Positions 36,858 to 45,835 of a DNA stretch of 64,000 nt are shown piece by piece. The notes beneath the pieces are model-generated. The model was given only the letters and a program-made list of their open reading frames with translations. It ran no database searches and had not been told where the DNA came from. The number at the start of each line of letters is the position of its first letter. Positions within the stretch are counted from its first letter, which is position 1. Source of the stretch: Anaerolineaceae bacterium (GTDB lineage: Bacteria > Chloroflexota > Anaerolineae > Anaerolineales > Anaerolineaceae); the NCBI GenBank assembly GCA_030653365.1, contig JAURZL010000001.1, positions 124,001-188,000 on the forward strand. The letters run 5' to 3'. Position numbers and translations under genes: made by a program.

Positions 36858-37856
36858 TTATCTTGTTCTCACAACTTCAATAATTTTCATTGGAGATTTC
36901 GTTGGGATTATCCGGTTTAATTTCAAGTCTGCCCTTTGTAACAATAAATTAAATTCTTCTTCCGTTCTTTCTTTTCCATTAAGAAGAATCTGCATATTGA
37001 GATCATAAAATGCACCAATTATGTCGGTAGTCGATTCGATTATCATTTCGATTATTAATAGTCTGGAGTCCGGGTTCATTACTTTTTGACAATTTTTCAA
37101 AATTGTTAGTGATTTCTCATCATTCCAATAATGCAAAATGCTTTTCAATATGAGAACATCTGCTTTTGGTACATTATCAAAAAAATTACCAGCTTGGATC
37201 TTGATTTTAGAATCCTGGTCGGACAGTATATGCGTTTCCACCACACTTTCCTGATCGAACAAAATGCCACTCAAGTGCGGGTTTTCTGAAAGGATATGTT
37301 TTAGAAGAATTCCCTGTCCACCACCAATATCACAAACACTGCTGAAAGAATTAAAATCATATGCTTCTGTTATGGCTTTGGAAGCAAAATTTGTGGAGCT
37401 GGTCATCCATTGGTTGTAAGGGGTCCCATAACGGGGATGCTGGTTTAGAAAATCAAAAAACGGAGTTCTCATGGCTGACTCAAATGAGTTTTCACCAATT
37501 GTCAAAGAATAAATGAAGTTTTGCCATGCTTTCTGCCAGGGTTCACTCCCTACCAGTAATAATCCATAGTACACACTTCCTGGCACGTCCTTTAGTAAGA
37601 ATTTGCCAACATCAGTTAATGAATATTTTTCCTCAACCAGATTCACGACATCGATAATAATTGCAAACCTTAATGTTCGATATAGAACGTCCGGGTCAAG
37701 CCCACAGGCATATACCAGATCTTCAAGAGTTTTAGGTTCATTGCGTAATTCTTCAATTACACCTGATTTGATCAACGCATATAAAACGGAAGTATTGGCG
37801 AATCCAAAACACAATTTCCAAATAGTATCCTGGTGAGATAAATTTAATTGTTCCAT
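36858..37856 (-). CDS. SAM-dependent O-methyltransferase, family 2
   Basis: 332 residues. It has the N-terminal helical dimerisation region and the SAM domain: VCDIGGGQGILLKHILSENP (motif I), then DVLILKSILHYWNDEKS, the usual catalytic-base region (His) of the acetylserotonin/hydroxyneurosporene-type enzymes, and LLIIEMIIES. These enzymes methylate hydroxyls of small aromatic or isoprenoid compounds. The ATG at 37856 follows AGAAGGAAGG. The substrate is unknown, and no biosynthetic partner is next to it. Confidence 0.87.
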   Translation of the reverse strand: MEQLNLSHQDTIWKLCFGFANTSVLYALIKSGVIEELRNEPKTLEDLVYACGLDPDVLYRTLRFAIIIDVVNLVEEKYSLTDVGKFLLKDVPGSVYYGLLLVGSEPWQKAWQNFIYSLTIGENSFESAMRTPFFDFLNQHPRYGTPYNQWMTSSTNFASKAITEAYDFNSFSSVCDIGGGQGILLKHILSENPHLSGILFDQESVVETHILSDQDSKIKIQAGNFFDNVPKADVLILKSILHYWNDEKSLTILKNCQKVMNPDSRLLIIEMIIESTTDIIGAFYDLNMQILLNGKERTEEEFNLLLQRADLKLNRIIPTKSPMKIIEVVRTR

Positions 37857-38087
37857 AAAAACCTTCCTTCTCGTTAATCAATAATTACAAAAACACAAAA
37901 TTGCTTGATTAACATTTCCTGGAGATGGAACAATTTACGAAGAGGGTATTTTTAATGGAAAAACCAAAACCAGGGATTAATTATTTGGCTTCTATAAATA
38001 AATCTGAATAGTTAAGTTTATTCGATAGTATTTAGATAAATATTAGCATATTAATTCGAAAGAACAATGATAAATAGAAAAAAAGGA

Positions 38088-38771
38088 TTACTTTTTCCAA
38101 AACCTATTCTGAAGATACTTATCGCCACCAATTGCAATAAGGCCAATACCGATCGTATCGATGAAACCGTGCGTAAAAATTGCGAGCCACAAATTAAAAT
38201 CGCTGAGAATGAAAATAACGCCTAAAATTACACCCACAATCCCAGTGCTAATTATCCCACTCCGACTTTGATAGCCATGTGATAAGCCAAATACAACCGA
38301 TGTAAAAAATACCGATATAAATAATCCTGGCAAGCCAACACCAAGGATGTTTATAATTTCAGTCATCATGAAACCGCGAAACACACCTTCTTCGATAACT
38401 GCAACGAATATCCAAACTACCAATAGCCATTGAATAAATACCTTCCAATTGCCTTTTACAGAATCAATCAGACTGTGATCATGCTTGGTGCCGGTAATTT
38501 TTTCACTAAAAGGCTCAATCAAAATGACAGAAAATAATTGGATCACAATCCCTAAAATAAGCCCTGAAAAAATAGTTGTAAACCAGGAATCAGGTTTGAA
38601 GAATCCGATTGCACCCAGTGAATCTCCTCGGAAAAAGAGGAACAAAATTATGATTATAACTGCACCAAGGATACCAAGACCGGGTTGTTTTTTAAGTCCA
38701 GTGATGATCAGTAATGCAGAAACAATCAGAATAATTAGGATATGAACAGGTGAGCTGTTGATGGACATCAT
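38088..38771 (-). CDS. CPBP-family intramembrane metalloprotease
   Basis: 227 residues with about six to seven membrane segments. Motif 1 (VIEEGVFRGFMMTEIIN, i.e. EExxxR), motif 2 (FGLSHGYQSRSG, catalytic His) and motif 3 (AIFTHGFIDTIG) are present. CPBP (Abi) proteins cleave or process membrane substrates, or give immunity to peptide toxins. GAGAGG precedes the ATG at 38771; the codon before it is GTG. Confidence 0.9.
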   Translation of the reverse strand: MMSINSSPVHILIILIVSALLIITGLKKQPGLGILGAVIIIILFLFFRGDSLGAIGFFKPDSWFTTIFSGLILGIVIQLFSVILIEPFSEKITGTKHDHSLIDSVKGNWKVFIQWLLVVWIFVAVIEEGVFRGFMMTEIINILGVGLPGLFISVFFTSVVFGLSHGYQSRSGIISTGIVGVILGVIFILSDFNLWLAIFTHGFIDTIGIGLIAIGGDKYLQNRFWKK

Positions 38772-38899
38772 CACATCCTCTCAATACTTTCTGGTTACTT
38801 GAGTTGATATGCCTTATTTTATAGTATAAATATAAATGATGAAGTTTGAATAAGTATTTATTTTTAGAAAAAGGATATTTTGTACCTTCCCATCAAGCT

Positions 38900-39328
38900 T
38901 CATTTACAATTGATTATCACCTCATCGCTAATTTGGTGATAGGCACCATTGAACCAGGCCTTAATCTTAACAAAATAGGTTCCCCTTTCAAAATATCTGT
39001 ACTGATATTCATTTTCCGCATTTCTCTCCAGGACGCTATAACCGTTCATGTCGGTTATTACCCATGTAATAGAACTAACAGAAGAAGTTCCTTGGATTTC
39101 TTCCCTTAACACACCACATCCATCCTTGTCAACGCTAATTTTCACAAAAGAATCTGGTTGATTATTAGTAGGCTGTGAGATTATTGAGGATGAAGTAGAA
39201 AAAACCAATAAGCCAGCTCCAATTAAACAGACAGTAACCAAACAACAAAATAGAAGGATCATAGCAATAATAACGATGATAAGTTTACTGGAGGTTGGTT
39301 TTTGATTGATTGTTAATTCTGATTCCAT
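38900..39328 (-). CDS. Hypothetical single-pass protein with small extracytoplasmic domain
   Basis: 142 residues from the ATG at 39328 (a TTG at 39388 would add 20). A membrane segment (about 17-45, IIVIIAMILLFCCLVTVCLIG) is followed by ~100 residues outside that read like a small beta-sandwich domain (SITWVITDMNGYSVLERNAE, FERGTYFVKIKAWFNGAYHQI). Function unknown. Confidence 0.65.
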   Translation of the reverse strand: MESELTINQKPTSSKLIIVIIAMILLFCCLVTVCLIGAGLLVFSTSSSIISQPTNNQPDSFVKISVDKDGCGVLREEIQGTSSVSSITWVITDMNGYSVLERNAENEYQYRYFERGTYFVKIKAWFNGAYHQISDEVIINCK

Positions 39329-39423
39329 TGCTAAAGCTAATTCTAGCAAAGGCAAAATAAAATTCAAATCGAAAAGGGTTTTAACCAAAGAATTGTCGGT
39401 TGATTTACCTAATTCATAATTGT

Positions 39424-39900
39424 TTATTCTGTTCCATTGTATGCACTCTGCATTAAGCTAATGTCAGGTTTAACCATGCTCATCAAAGCTTTCATGACCC
39501 GATTCGATTGTTCTGGATCTTTATCCTGTAGAAGTTCAGCGATGATGGTAGGGACGATTTGCCAAGATACGCCAAATTTATCCCGCAGCCAACCACATTG
39601 TTCTTCTTCACCACCTTCCAGAAGCTTATACCAATAATAATCTACCTCTTCCTGGGTTTCACAGTTCACCATTAAGGAAATAGCATGTGTGAAATTGAAT
39701 TCCGGTCCACCATTCAACGCTAAAAATTCCCGTCCTTCAATCTCAAAGGGGATTGTCATAACTGTTCCTGGTTCTCCACGACTTTCTTCATTATAAAAAG
39801 CAGGATCTAAAATCCTGGAATTTTTAAATATAGATGTATAGAACCTCACAGCTTCTTCTGCCTGATTATCAAACCATAAACAAGTGGAAATTTTTTGCAT
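39424..39900 (-). CDS. PhnB-like VOC-superfamily protein
   Basis: 158 residues. It starts MQKISTCLWFDNQAEEAVRFY, the typical opening of the 3-demethylubiquinone-9 methyltransferase-like (PhnB) branch, with GTVMTIPFEIEGREFLALNGG and WYKLLEGGEEEQCGWLRDKFGVSWQ. This group has the glyoxalase fold and often lacks a known activity. AAAAGGAG precedes the ATG. Confidence 0.9.
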   Translation of the reverse strand: MQKISTCLWFDNQAEEAVRFYTSIFKNSRILDPAFYNEESRGEPGTVMTIPFEIEGREFLALNGGPEFNFTHAISLMVNCETQEEVDYYWYKLLEGGEEEQCGWLRDKFGVSWQIVPTIIAELLQDKDPEQSNRVMKALMSMVKPDISLMQSAYNGTE

Positions 39901-39988
39901 GTCAACTCCTTTTCTGATTAATGGTAGTGGAGATCATACAATAAATTTTTGTCACTTTCAATCCAAGCATACAAAGTTAGGATTAAGA

Positions 39989-40471
39989 TTAATTTTGATC
40001 GGAATGAAACGATGGATCAATTACCACCATTGCCATTCCTTTGGCATATTCCTTCAAATCTTTCGGAGAAGGTGGAATAGGAATCCCCTCAGATTTCAGG
40101 ATTCTGCCGATCATTTTTGGATGTCGTCCGTAACGGATCTGCAGAAAATCAATGATTTGTGCGGGGTCATCTACGACAACCGCATTTCCAGTGAATTTTT
40201 GAGATTTAATCTGCACATCAACTGCAGGGTTAGCCAGGATATTCTTAACCCAATCTGCTTTTCTACCAAATGCTGAGCCCAGGTAAATCCTGCCGTCGAT
40301 TTCCTCATACTGTAATGGTGTGACCCGCTTCTTACCGGATGATCTTCCAACTGTCGTTAGCAATAAGATAAATTTCCCCAATAAAGGTCCTAATCCTATG
40401 GCATAAGCAAATTGTGGGGGAAAATGGATAACTTTTAATAATGGTTTGGGTAGTTTTTTGAAGCCAGACAA
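39989..40471 (-). CDS. Deazaflavin (F420)-type nitroreductase family protein
   Basis: 160 residues. The DDN-like core is visible: LLTTVGRSSGKKRVTPLQYEE, GSAFGRKADWVKNILANPAVDVQI, and VTGNAVVV-like strands. These flavin/F420-dependent reductases are common in Actinobacteria and Chloroflexota and rare in Proteobacteria. The start is TTG at 40471; no ATG is close. It lies 7 bp after the stop of the upstream methyltransferase gene, so the two are probably co-transcribed. Confidence 0.85.
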   Translation of the reverse strand: MSGFKKLPKPLLKVIHFPPQFAYAIGLGPLLGKFILLLTTVGRSSGKKRVTPLQYEEIDGRIYLGSAFGRKADWVKNILANPAVDVQIKSQKFTGNAVVVDDPAQIIDFLQIRYGRHPKMIGRILKSEGIPIPPSPKDLKEYAKGMAMVVIDPSFHSDQN

Positions 40472-40478
40472 TTGTTGA

Positions 40479-41015
40479 TCACTTTCTCCACGGTTTTGGA
40501 ATCATAAAAGGTGTGGTTTTTTTGTACTCTTTATAGTTCTGACCAAATCGGATTTCTAATTCCTTTTCTTCTACTTTCTTAATCCAAAATACCAGCAAGA
40601 ATAAAAAGAAAAGGACAACAATGATCGATGAGAGTGAGCCAACTATAATAGCCATCCCAAGATACATACAGATTGCCCCAAATCCCATCGGGTTGCGACT
40701 GTGTTTAAAAGGTCCATCAATCAATAGCTTTTGGGTAGCCATCATCGGTAATGGTGTCCCTTTGGCTCGTGTCAATTGTGAAATAATCGACCAGAGTGCG
40801 TAGGTTGCACCAATCAAAACTAAAATTCCGCCAATGAAAAAATTGATAATTCCAAATGAAATGGAAGGCAAGCCAATTATATTATCAACAGCAGGTAATC
40901 CTCGAATGAGAAGTAAAGGAATCAGAAAGAGAAATAATAAACCAGCCGAAATCGTAGCAAAAAACCGTTGGTTAAAACTAAATTCACGTTCAGACCATTT
41001 GATGATTCTTTTCAT
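40479..41015 (-). CDS. Isoprenylcysteine methyltransferase-like (PEMT/ICMT) membrane protein
   Basis: 178 residues with four to five membrane segments. The signature LIDGPFKHSRNPMGFGAI and the C-terminal EEKELEIRFGQNYKEYKKTTP are those of ICMT/phospholipid methyltransferase-like proteins. They methylate isoprenoid, fatty or lipid substrates at the membrane. GAAGGA precedes the ATG. Function otherwise unknown. Confidence 0.88.
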   Translation of the reverse strand: MKRIIKWSEREFSFNQRFFATISAGLLFLFLIPLLLIRGLPAVDNIIGLPSISFGIINFFIGGILVLIGATYALWSIISQLTRAKGTPLPMMATQKLLIDGPFKHSRNPMGFGAICMYLGMAIIVGSLSSIIVVLFFLFLLVFWIKKVEEKELEIRFGQNYKEYKKTTPFMIPKPWRK

Positions 41016-41112
41016 GATAATCCTTCATATTTAATTGTATCGATTCTTGGATAAGTTGTTTTCTGAAAACAGATGATTTTGGATCAATGACGCTTGTTGA
41101 TTTTGCCTGAAA

Positions 41113-41145
41113 AAAGAAAGCCCTCAGTGTGAGAGAGCTTTCTTT
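41113..41145 (-). terminator. Rho-independent terminator of the sulfur operon
   Basis: A 9-bp stem AAAGAAAGC/GCTTTCTTT with an internal CTC/GAG pairing, followed on the minus strand by a T run. It lies 25 bp after the stop of the second YeeE/YedE-type gene at 41170. Confidence 0.85.
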
Positions 41146-41169
41146 GGCAATGAACATATTGCACCCTAA

Positions 41170-41739
41170 TTACAAACCAGCATTTTCAAACCAAACCAAT
41201 ATGAGAATGATCAGGACTGCGACCGGCAGGACAACGATCCAATCGTTAACCTTCAAAAGTTTTTGGAGGGTCACATCGCCGAAATATCCCCACTTTAAAA
41301 TACCTTGATTCAATTTGGGGTATAAAGCTGCAAACAAACCAGTACCAATCCAGATCCCTGCCAAGCCACCCACCAGCGCATCCAGGTACCCATTCCCTAT
41401 GGCACCAGCTATCGTGCCAGGGCAATACCCCAAGAGGGCAAAACCGACACCAAAAATCAATCCACCGATGACATTCATCCCCCATGAGCCGGATTTGGGA
41501 TAAAGTTCAACCCATCCCAGATTTTTCATCAGATAAATTCCTAGCATTCCAGTAACCACAGCGGATAACATAATTTTCAGTACGGTGAAATCTTCCAGCA
41601 AGAGTTGCCCGACAATCACGTCAAATTTAGTTGCCCCACCTTTTTGGAGCAAAAAACCAAACACCACACCAAAAGCCAAACCCCAAATCAAGGGTGATTT
41701 GGTTTCTACAGTGTTTTTTTTTGTTCTTGTTCTTGTCAT
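41170..41739 (-). CDS. YeeE/YedE-family membrane protein (thiosulfate/sulfur transport)
   Basis: 189 residues with about four to five membrane segments. It has GGLIFGVGFALLGYCPGTIAGAIGNG, with the conserved Cys-Pro of the YeeE/YedE (DUF395) family, whose members import thiosulfate or shuttle sulfur. The ATG at 41739 follows GGGAGG (the GTG two codons earlier is part of that site). It starts 12 bp after the stop of the upstream YeeE/YedE gene. This half carries the CPGT cysteine; the partner carries the GCTSGHG cysteine. Confidence 0.9.
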   Translation of the reverse strand: MTRTRTKKNTVETKSPLIWGLAFGVVFGFLLQKGGATKFDVIVGQLLLEDFTVLKIMLSAVVTGMLGIYLMKNLGWVELYPKSGSWGMNVIGGLIFGVGFALLGYCPGTIAGAIGNGYLDALVGGLAGIWIGTGLFAALYPKLNQGILKWGYFGDVTLQKLLKVNDWIVVLPVAVLIILILVWFENAGL

Positions 41740-41751
41740 TTGCACCTCCCT

Positions 41752-42270
41752 TTATCCTAAAACCCTGAAGACCAGTAAGGCTGTGATGATGCCGCCAATG
41801 AAGAAACATATCGAGGATATCCAGCTTGAAACAGCCAGTTGCAAATTGCCACTGATGCCATGTCCGCTGGTGCAGCCATCTGCCCAGCGAGCACCAAAAC
41901 CAAGAAAGATACCACCAATTGCAGCGATGAGAATACGCAGAACAGGTGTCTCTCCAAAACTGGAAGTCCAAAGCGAAGGTGTCCAGATCAGCTTGAAATC
42001 ACCGGAAAGTAATGCGGAAATAAAGGAGCCAAACACAATACCCAGGACAAACATCCATTGCCAATCAATTTTTAATTTGATTTTTTGGTAATAGGGCTTC
42101 AATTCAACCTTTTTTCCACGCAACAGCCTTTCAATCATACCGCTGGTACTGGCAAAGGAGGTGGAACAACTGAGTGGTTTTCTAAGGATGAGAAAACTTA
42201 ACCAGCTAAGTACTCCTATCGCAATGCCGACAATATAAGGTGACCAGGTAACTTCTGTTAGAAAACTCAT
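41752..42270 (-). CDS. YeeE/YedE-family membrane protein (thiosulfate/sulfur transport)
   Basis: 172 residues. It has GFGARWADGCTSGHGISGNLQL, the second hallmark YeeE/YedE motif with its conserved Cys, and several membrane segments. Together with the downstream gene it makes a split two-piece transporter as in many bacteria. The ATG at 42270 follows AAGGAGAG; earlier in-frame codons lie inside the upstream gene. In operon with the MBL-rhodanese gene, so sulfur import and oxidation are linked. Confidence 0.9.
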   Translation of the reverse strand: MSFLTEVTWSPYIVGIAIGVLSWLSFLILRKPLSCSTSFASTSGMIERLLRGKKVELKPYYQKIKLKIDWQWMFVLGIVFGSFISALLSGDFKLIWTPSLWTSSFGETPVLRILIAAIGGIFLGFGARWADGCTSGHGISGNLQLAVSSWISSICFFIGGIITALLVFRVLG

Positions 42271-42293
42271 AAAATTCTCTCCTTTCATTCGAC

Positions 42294-43739
42294 TTAATCC
42301 CAATATGATTTCACTGCAACGATATCAGTGAAGAATCTGGATCCATGTGGATTGGCACAAACTTTGCATTCCCTGGCATATCCAGCAGCACTATAACCGG
42401 TCATGCCACCAGCCACATTATTCAGGTTGGTAAATCCACGTTGCGCCAGTATGCTGGTTCCCAGGCTTGATCTGTTTCCTGAACTACATATCAATATGAT
42501 CTTTTGTTCTTTATCCAGTTCTTCATGCCGGGTTCGTAAGTCAGCGACTGGAATGTTGATTGCCCCTTCGATATGACTATCCTCGAATTCTGCTGGTGCC
42601 CTAACATCAACCAAAATAAATTTCTCTTCGCCGATCACCTTGTTATGCAGATTCTCAGCAGATATTTGTTGAATACTGTTCGTATCTAACCCGGATGTTA
42701 CCCAGGCTGTAATACCACCATCAAGAATCCCTACAATTCTATCAACGCCAACCCTGAGCGCCCAGGTATTACTCTCCGTCGCTTTCGGAAAATCATCTGC
42801 GATGAGGAGGAAATCCTTATCAGTTGGTAATACCCAACCTGCAAACGTGGGGAAATTTCCACTCAGATCGAGATGCCAGGAATTTGGAATATGTTGACTA
42901 CCGAATGCCAGATAAGCTCTCGAGTCTACCAGTTGAATACCATCCTCCTTCATTTTTTCTTTGAACTGATCAACAGTTAGTTCTGACAAAGAGGGAAGAT
43001 CATCTATTAGTGCAGGACCGTCTCGATTGATTTTACTACAACGTGAAAAGTGATCAGGTGCAGGGGGCATATTCTCGGTCAGTGATTTGATAAATTCGTC
43101 TTTATCTTTGATTTGTAAAACAGGATTGAATTTGCGTTCATACCCAATGGTGGTCAGATATTTTGCTCCCATGGCGCGCCCACATAAAGAACCAGCCCCG
43201 TGTGCCGGATAAACTTCACAATAATCCGGTAATTTCATTAGTTTATCATGCAAGCTATGGTAAAGCTTCCCTGCCAATTCATTTGCCATGTCAGGGAATA
43301 AGTCAGGACGGCCAACGTCTCCTACGAATAACGTGTCTCCCACGAAAACGCCAATTGGTTGTTCCCCACGAGCCTCATCCGTAACGATATAACACAAGTG
43401 TTCCGGTGTGTGCCCAGGCGTTTCGATTACACTCAATTTCATATTCTCGAGTTGGATTGAGTCCCCTTCCAATAAGGCAACATGATCAAAAGCACCGTTA
43501 CCCGATTCCGCCATATAGATCTTTGCCCCTGTCTTTTTTGCCAGATCCATATGTCCGGATATAAAGTCAGCATGTAAATGGGTTTGCAAAATGTGAGTGA
43601 TTTCAACCCCCAATGCTCGTGCTTCACGAAGGTAAACACCAATATCCCTTTGTGGATCGACCACGGCACAGGTCTTTTGTCCCGCCAGAATATAAGAACT
43701 GTGGGCAATCTTATTTATAAAATAGTGTTTGATCAACAT
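42294..43739 (-). CDS. MBL-fold/rhodanese fusion (persulfide dioxygenase-like)
   Basis: 481 residues. An N-terminal metallo-beta-lactamase domain has THLHADFISGH and, later, THTPEHLCYIV and YPAHGAGSLCG, like ETHE1/persulfide dioxygenases. Two rhodanese domains follow: the first (about 260-345) has ADDFPKA where the Cys loop should be and looks inactive; the second has ICSSGNRSS with the catalytic Cys. Such fusions oxidise persulfides and move sulfane sulfur. GGGAGAG precedes the ATG at 43739. Co-transcribed with the two YeeE/YedE genes and the upstream permease. Confidence 0.92.
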   Translation of the reverse strand: MLIKHYFINKIAHSSYILAGQKTCAVVDPQRDIGVYLREARALGVEITHILQTHLHADFISGHMDLAKKTGAKIYMAESGNGAFDHVALLEGDSIQLENMKLSVIETPGHTPEHLCYIVTDEARGEQPIGVFVGDTLFVGDVGRPDLFPDMANELAGKLYHSLHDKLMKLPDYCEVYPAHGAGSLCGRAMGAKYLTTIGYERKFNPVLQIKDKDEFIKSLTENMPPAPDHFSRCSKINRDGPALIDDLPSLSELTVDQFKEKMKEDGIQLVDSRAYLAFGSQHIPNSWHLDLSGNFPTFAGWVLPTDKDFLLIADDFPKATESNTWALRVGVDRIVGILDGGITAWVTSGLDTNSIQQISAENLHNKVIGEEKFILVDVRAPAEFEDSHIEGAINIPVADLRTRHEELDKEQKIILICSSGNRSSLGTSILAQRGFTNLNNVAGGMTGYSAAGYARECKVCANPHGSRFFTDIVAVKSYWD

Positions 43740-43779
43740 AGTATTCTCTCCCTTTTTATACAAACGTTATTAAAACAAA

Positions 43780-45570
43780 CTAAATCATGAAAAAAAAAAA
43801 GTACAAAACAACTACTATTAGGAATAATAGTGTCAACCCAATTCCAGCTTTAAAAAAATCTGCATTTCGATAACCACCTGGGGACATAATTAAAGCGTTA
43901 ACCTGATGGGTAGGAAATATAAAGGAATTTGCCACACAAACGGCAGCCATCAATGCCAAAGGACGCGGATCAAGCTGTCCAATTTGTGACATTTCTATCA
44001 CCAGTGGCGCCAGGACCACAATTGCGCCGACGTTGGACATAAAAAGAGAAAAAACTGTTGCTAATAGGCCGATCATGAAGATGATCAGTAATGTATGTTT
44101 TCCCAATACCAGCGACATCAAATTTTCTGCCAGAAATACAGCTGTGCCGGTTTTTTGCATTGCCACTCCCAGTGGAATTAATCCAACCAGAAGAAAGACA
44201 ACCTTCCATTCAATGGATTGATACATTTCTTGAATACTGAGAACACCAAAAAGAACCATAGCAATTGCACCACTAAAAAATGCGATGGAGATTGGAAAAC
44301 CGTAAAGCGAAAGGCCTATGGCAACCAGAAAGCAGGTGATGGCAATTCCTGTTTTTGCTTCCACTTTATTCTCTCTTTCAAATGGTGTCACAACGACAAA
44401 ATTGTTGCTCGCTTTTATTTCACTGATTCTTTCCCATAAACCATGCACAATGATGGTATCTCCGGTAACGATTTCATGATCGGAAATATCTCCTTTGATC
44501 TCTTCGCCTTTACTGAACAATAATACCGGTTCGACTGCATAGCGTTTGCGAAGAGAAAATTCTCGGATTGTTTTACCCACAAGTTCAGAATGGTGCGGAA
44601 CAATGACCTCAGCGAAACCAGACCGCTCAGGGTCGAGTAATTTGGCAAAATAAGTAGAAGCATGCTGAAGTGCTAATTTGTTTTTTTCAGCAAACCCTTC
44701 AATCGATTCTTGATCACCTAGGAGGGCAAGCTCCTGACCAGCCTCAAAAACAGTTTCTCTCCACGGGGCATAATCGATTTCTTTTCCACGGCTCAGACCA
44801 AGGATATTGACACCTGGCTTTTGCCAAATACCAGATGATTCGGTCGTTTTTCCAATTAATGGACTAACTTTTCCAATGGAGTAATGCCAGATATTGTGTG
44901 GGAGGTGTAGGGTCTTTATTAATTTTTCTTGGTCTGTTTCGGTTTCCTGTTCGTTATCTTTTTGGGGTAGCACAAATTTCCCAAACAAGAAAAAATAACC
45001 TATTCCCACCAGAAGCAAAAGTATTCCGACCGGTGTAACGCTAAAAATTTTATAGGATTCTAAATTGGCATTATTCAACAAATCATTGATCAGGATTAAC
45101 GGACCCGAGCCAACCATGGTAAGTGTCCCTCCTAATATGGCAGCAAAACCGATGGGCATTATTAATTCGGATGGAGAAATCTTGCTGCGTCGGGAGATAT
45201 TGAGAATGCCTGGTAGAAACAATGCAATCGCGCCAATATTTTGGATCAATCCTGAGAGAACTCCAATTGTCAGAGATAAGAACCCAATAATTTTTGATTT
45301 TTGATTCCCCACCTTCTCTAAAACAAGTCTTGAAAAATGATCCATGATACCTGTTTTTTTGATACCACGTCCCATGATCATGACAGCCATCATGACAAAC
45401 ACAGCATTACTTGAAAAACCAGATAACATTTCATTCGGGGTTAAAATTCCCGTCCATCCGAGTACCAACATACACACAATCGCTACGATGTCAATTCGTA
45501 TAATTTCAAAAATAAGCATCAAAATGGTTATTGAGAGGATAATTAATACGGCAATAATTTCGATATTCAT
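43780..45570 (-). CDS. SLC13/DASS-family permease with two TrkA-C domains
   Basis: 596 residues. Membrane halves at about 1-190 and 410-595 flank a soluble middle with two TrkA_C-type domains (KVSPLIGKTTESSGIWQKPG, IVPHHSELVGKTIREFSLRK). The family imports divalent anions such as sulfate or dicarboxylates with sodium. It is first in the sulfur operon, 40 bp before the MBL-rhodanese gene, so sulfate or another oxidised sulfur anion is the likely cargo (inference). Confidence 0.9.
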   Translation of the reverse strand: MNIEIIAVLIILSITILMLIFEIIRIDIVAIVCMLVLGWTGILTPNEMLSGFSSNAVFVMMAVMIMGRGIKKTGIMDHFSRLVLEKVGNQKSKIIGFLSLTIGVLSGLIQNIGAIALFLPGILNISRRSKISPSELIMPIGFAAILGGTLTMVGSGPLILINDLLNNANLESYKIFSVTPVGILLLLVGIGYFFLFGKFVLPQKDNEQETETDQEKLIKTLHLPHNIWHYSIGKVSPLIGKTTESSGIWQKPGVNILGLSRGKEIDYAPWRETVFEAGQELALLGDQESIEGFAEKNKLALQHASTYFAKLLDPERSGFAEVIVPHHSELVGKTIREFSLRKRYAVEPVLLFSKGEEIKGDISDHEIVTGDTIIVHGLWERISEIKASNNFVVVTPFERENKVEAKTGIAITCFLVAIGLSLYGFPISIAFFSGAIAMVLFGVLSIQEMYQSIEWKVVFLLVGLIPLGVAMQKTGTAVFLAENLMSLVLGKHTLLIIFMIGLLATVFSLFMSNVGAIVVLAPLVIEMSQIGQLDPRPLALMAAVCVANSFIFPTHQVNALIMSPGGYRNADFFKAGIGLTLLFLIVVVLYFFFFMI

Positions 45571-45835
45571 TTACATATCCAAAAATGATCCACAGAAGAG
45601 GATGATAGAGCCAAATCTGTTTTCCCCGGCAATAAATGGCAGCAATGATTTTTTTTAGGGATCAGGCAGTTGGAATGATCACTAAAAATTATTATAAACA
45701 ATTATTATTGTATAAATCTAAAAAAAACCTAAATAATTTAGGATAAGCGGTTAGAAATTATTAAGTTTACAATACCAGTTAAGTTAGTCAATAATGATGA
45801 TAACTGACAATTAATTAATAAATTTAGATTAATTT
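45571..45835. other. Gene-free stretch upstream of the sulfur operon
   Basis: 265 bp, AT-rich. I see a loose inverted repeat ACAAT-TATT-ATTGT at about 45700 but no defensible promoter or terminator. Confidence 0.4.

Noticed and set aside
41585..42091. 168-codon plus-strand frame
   Set aside because: It runs antisense across the two YeeE/YedE genes, which have clear family motifs.
45690..45720. Fur-like box upstream of the sulfur operon
   Set aside because: The ACAAT-N4-ATTGT repeat is too short and imperfect in AT-rich DNA.
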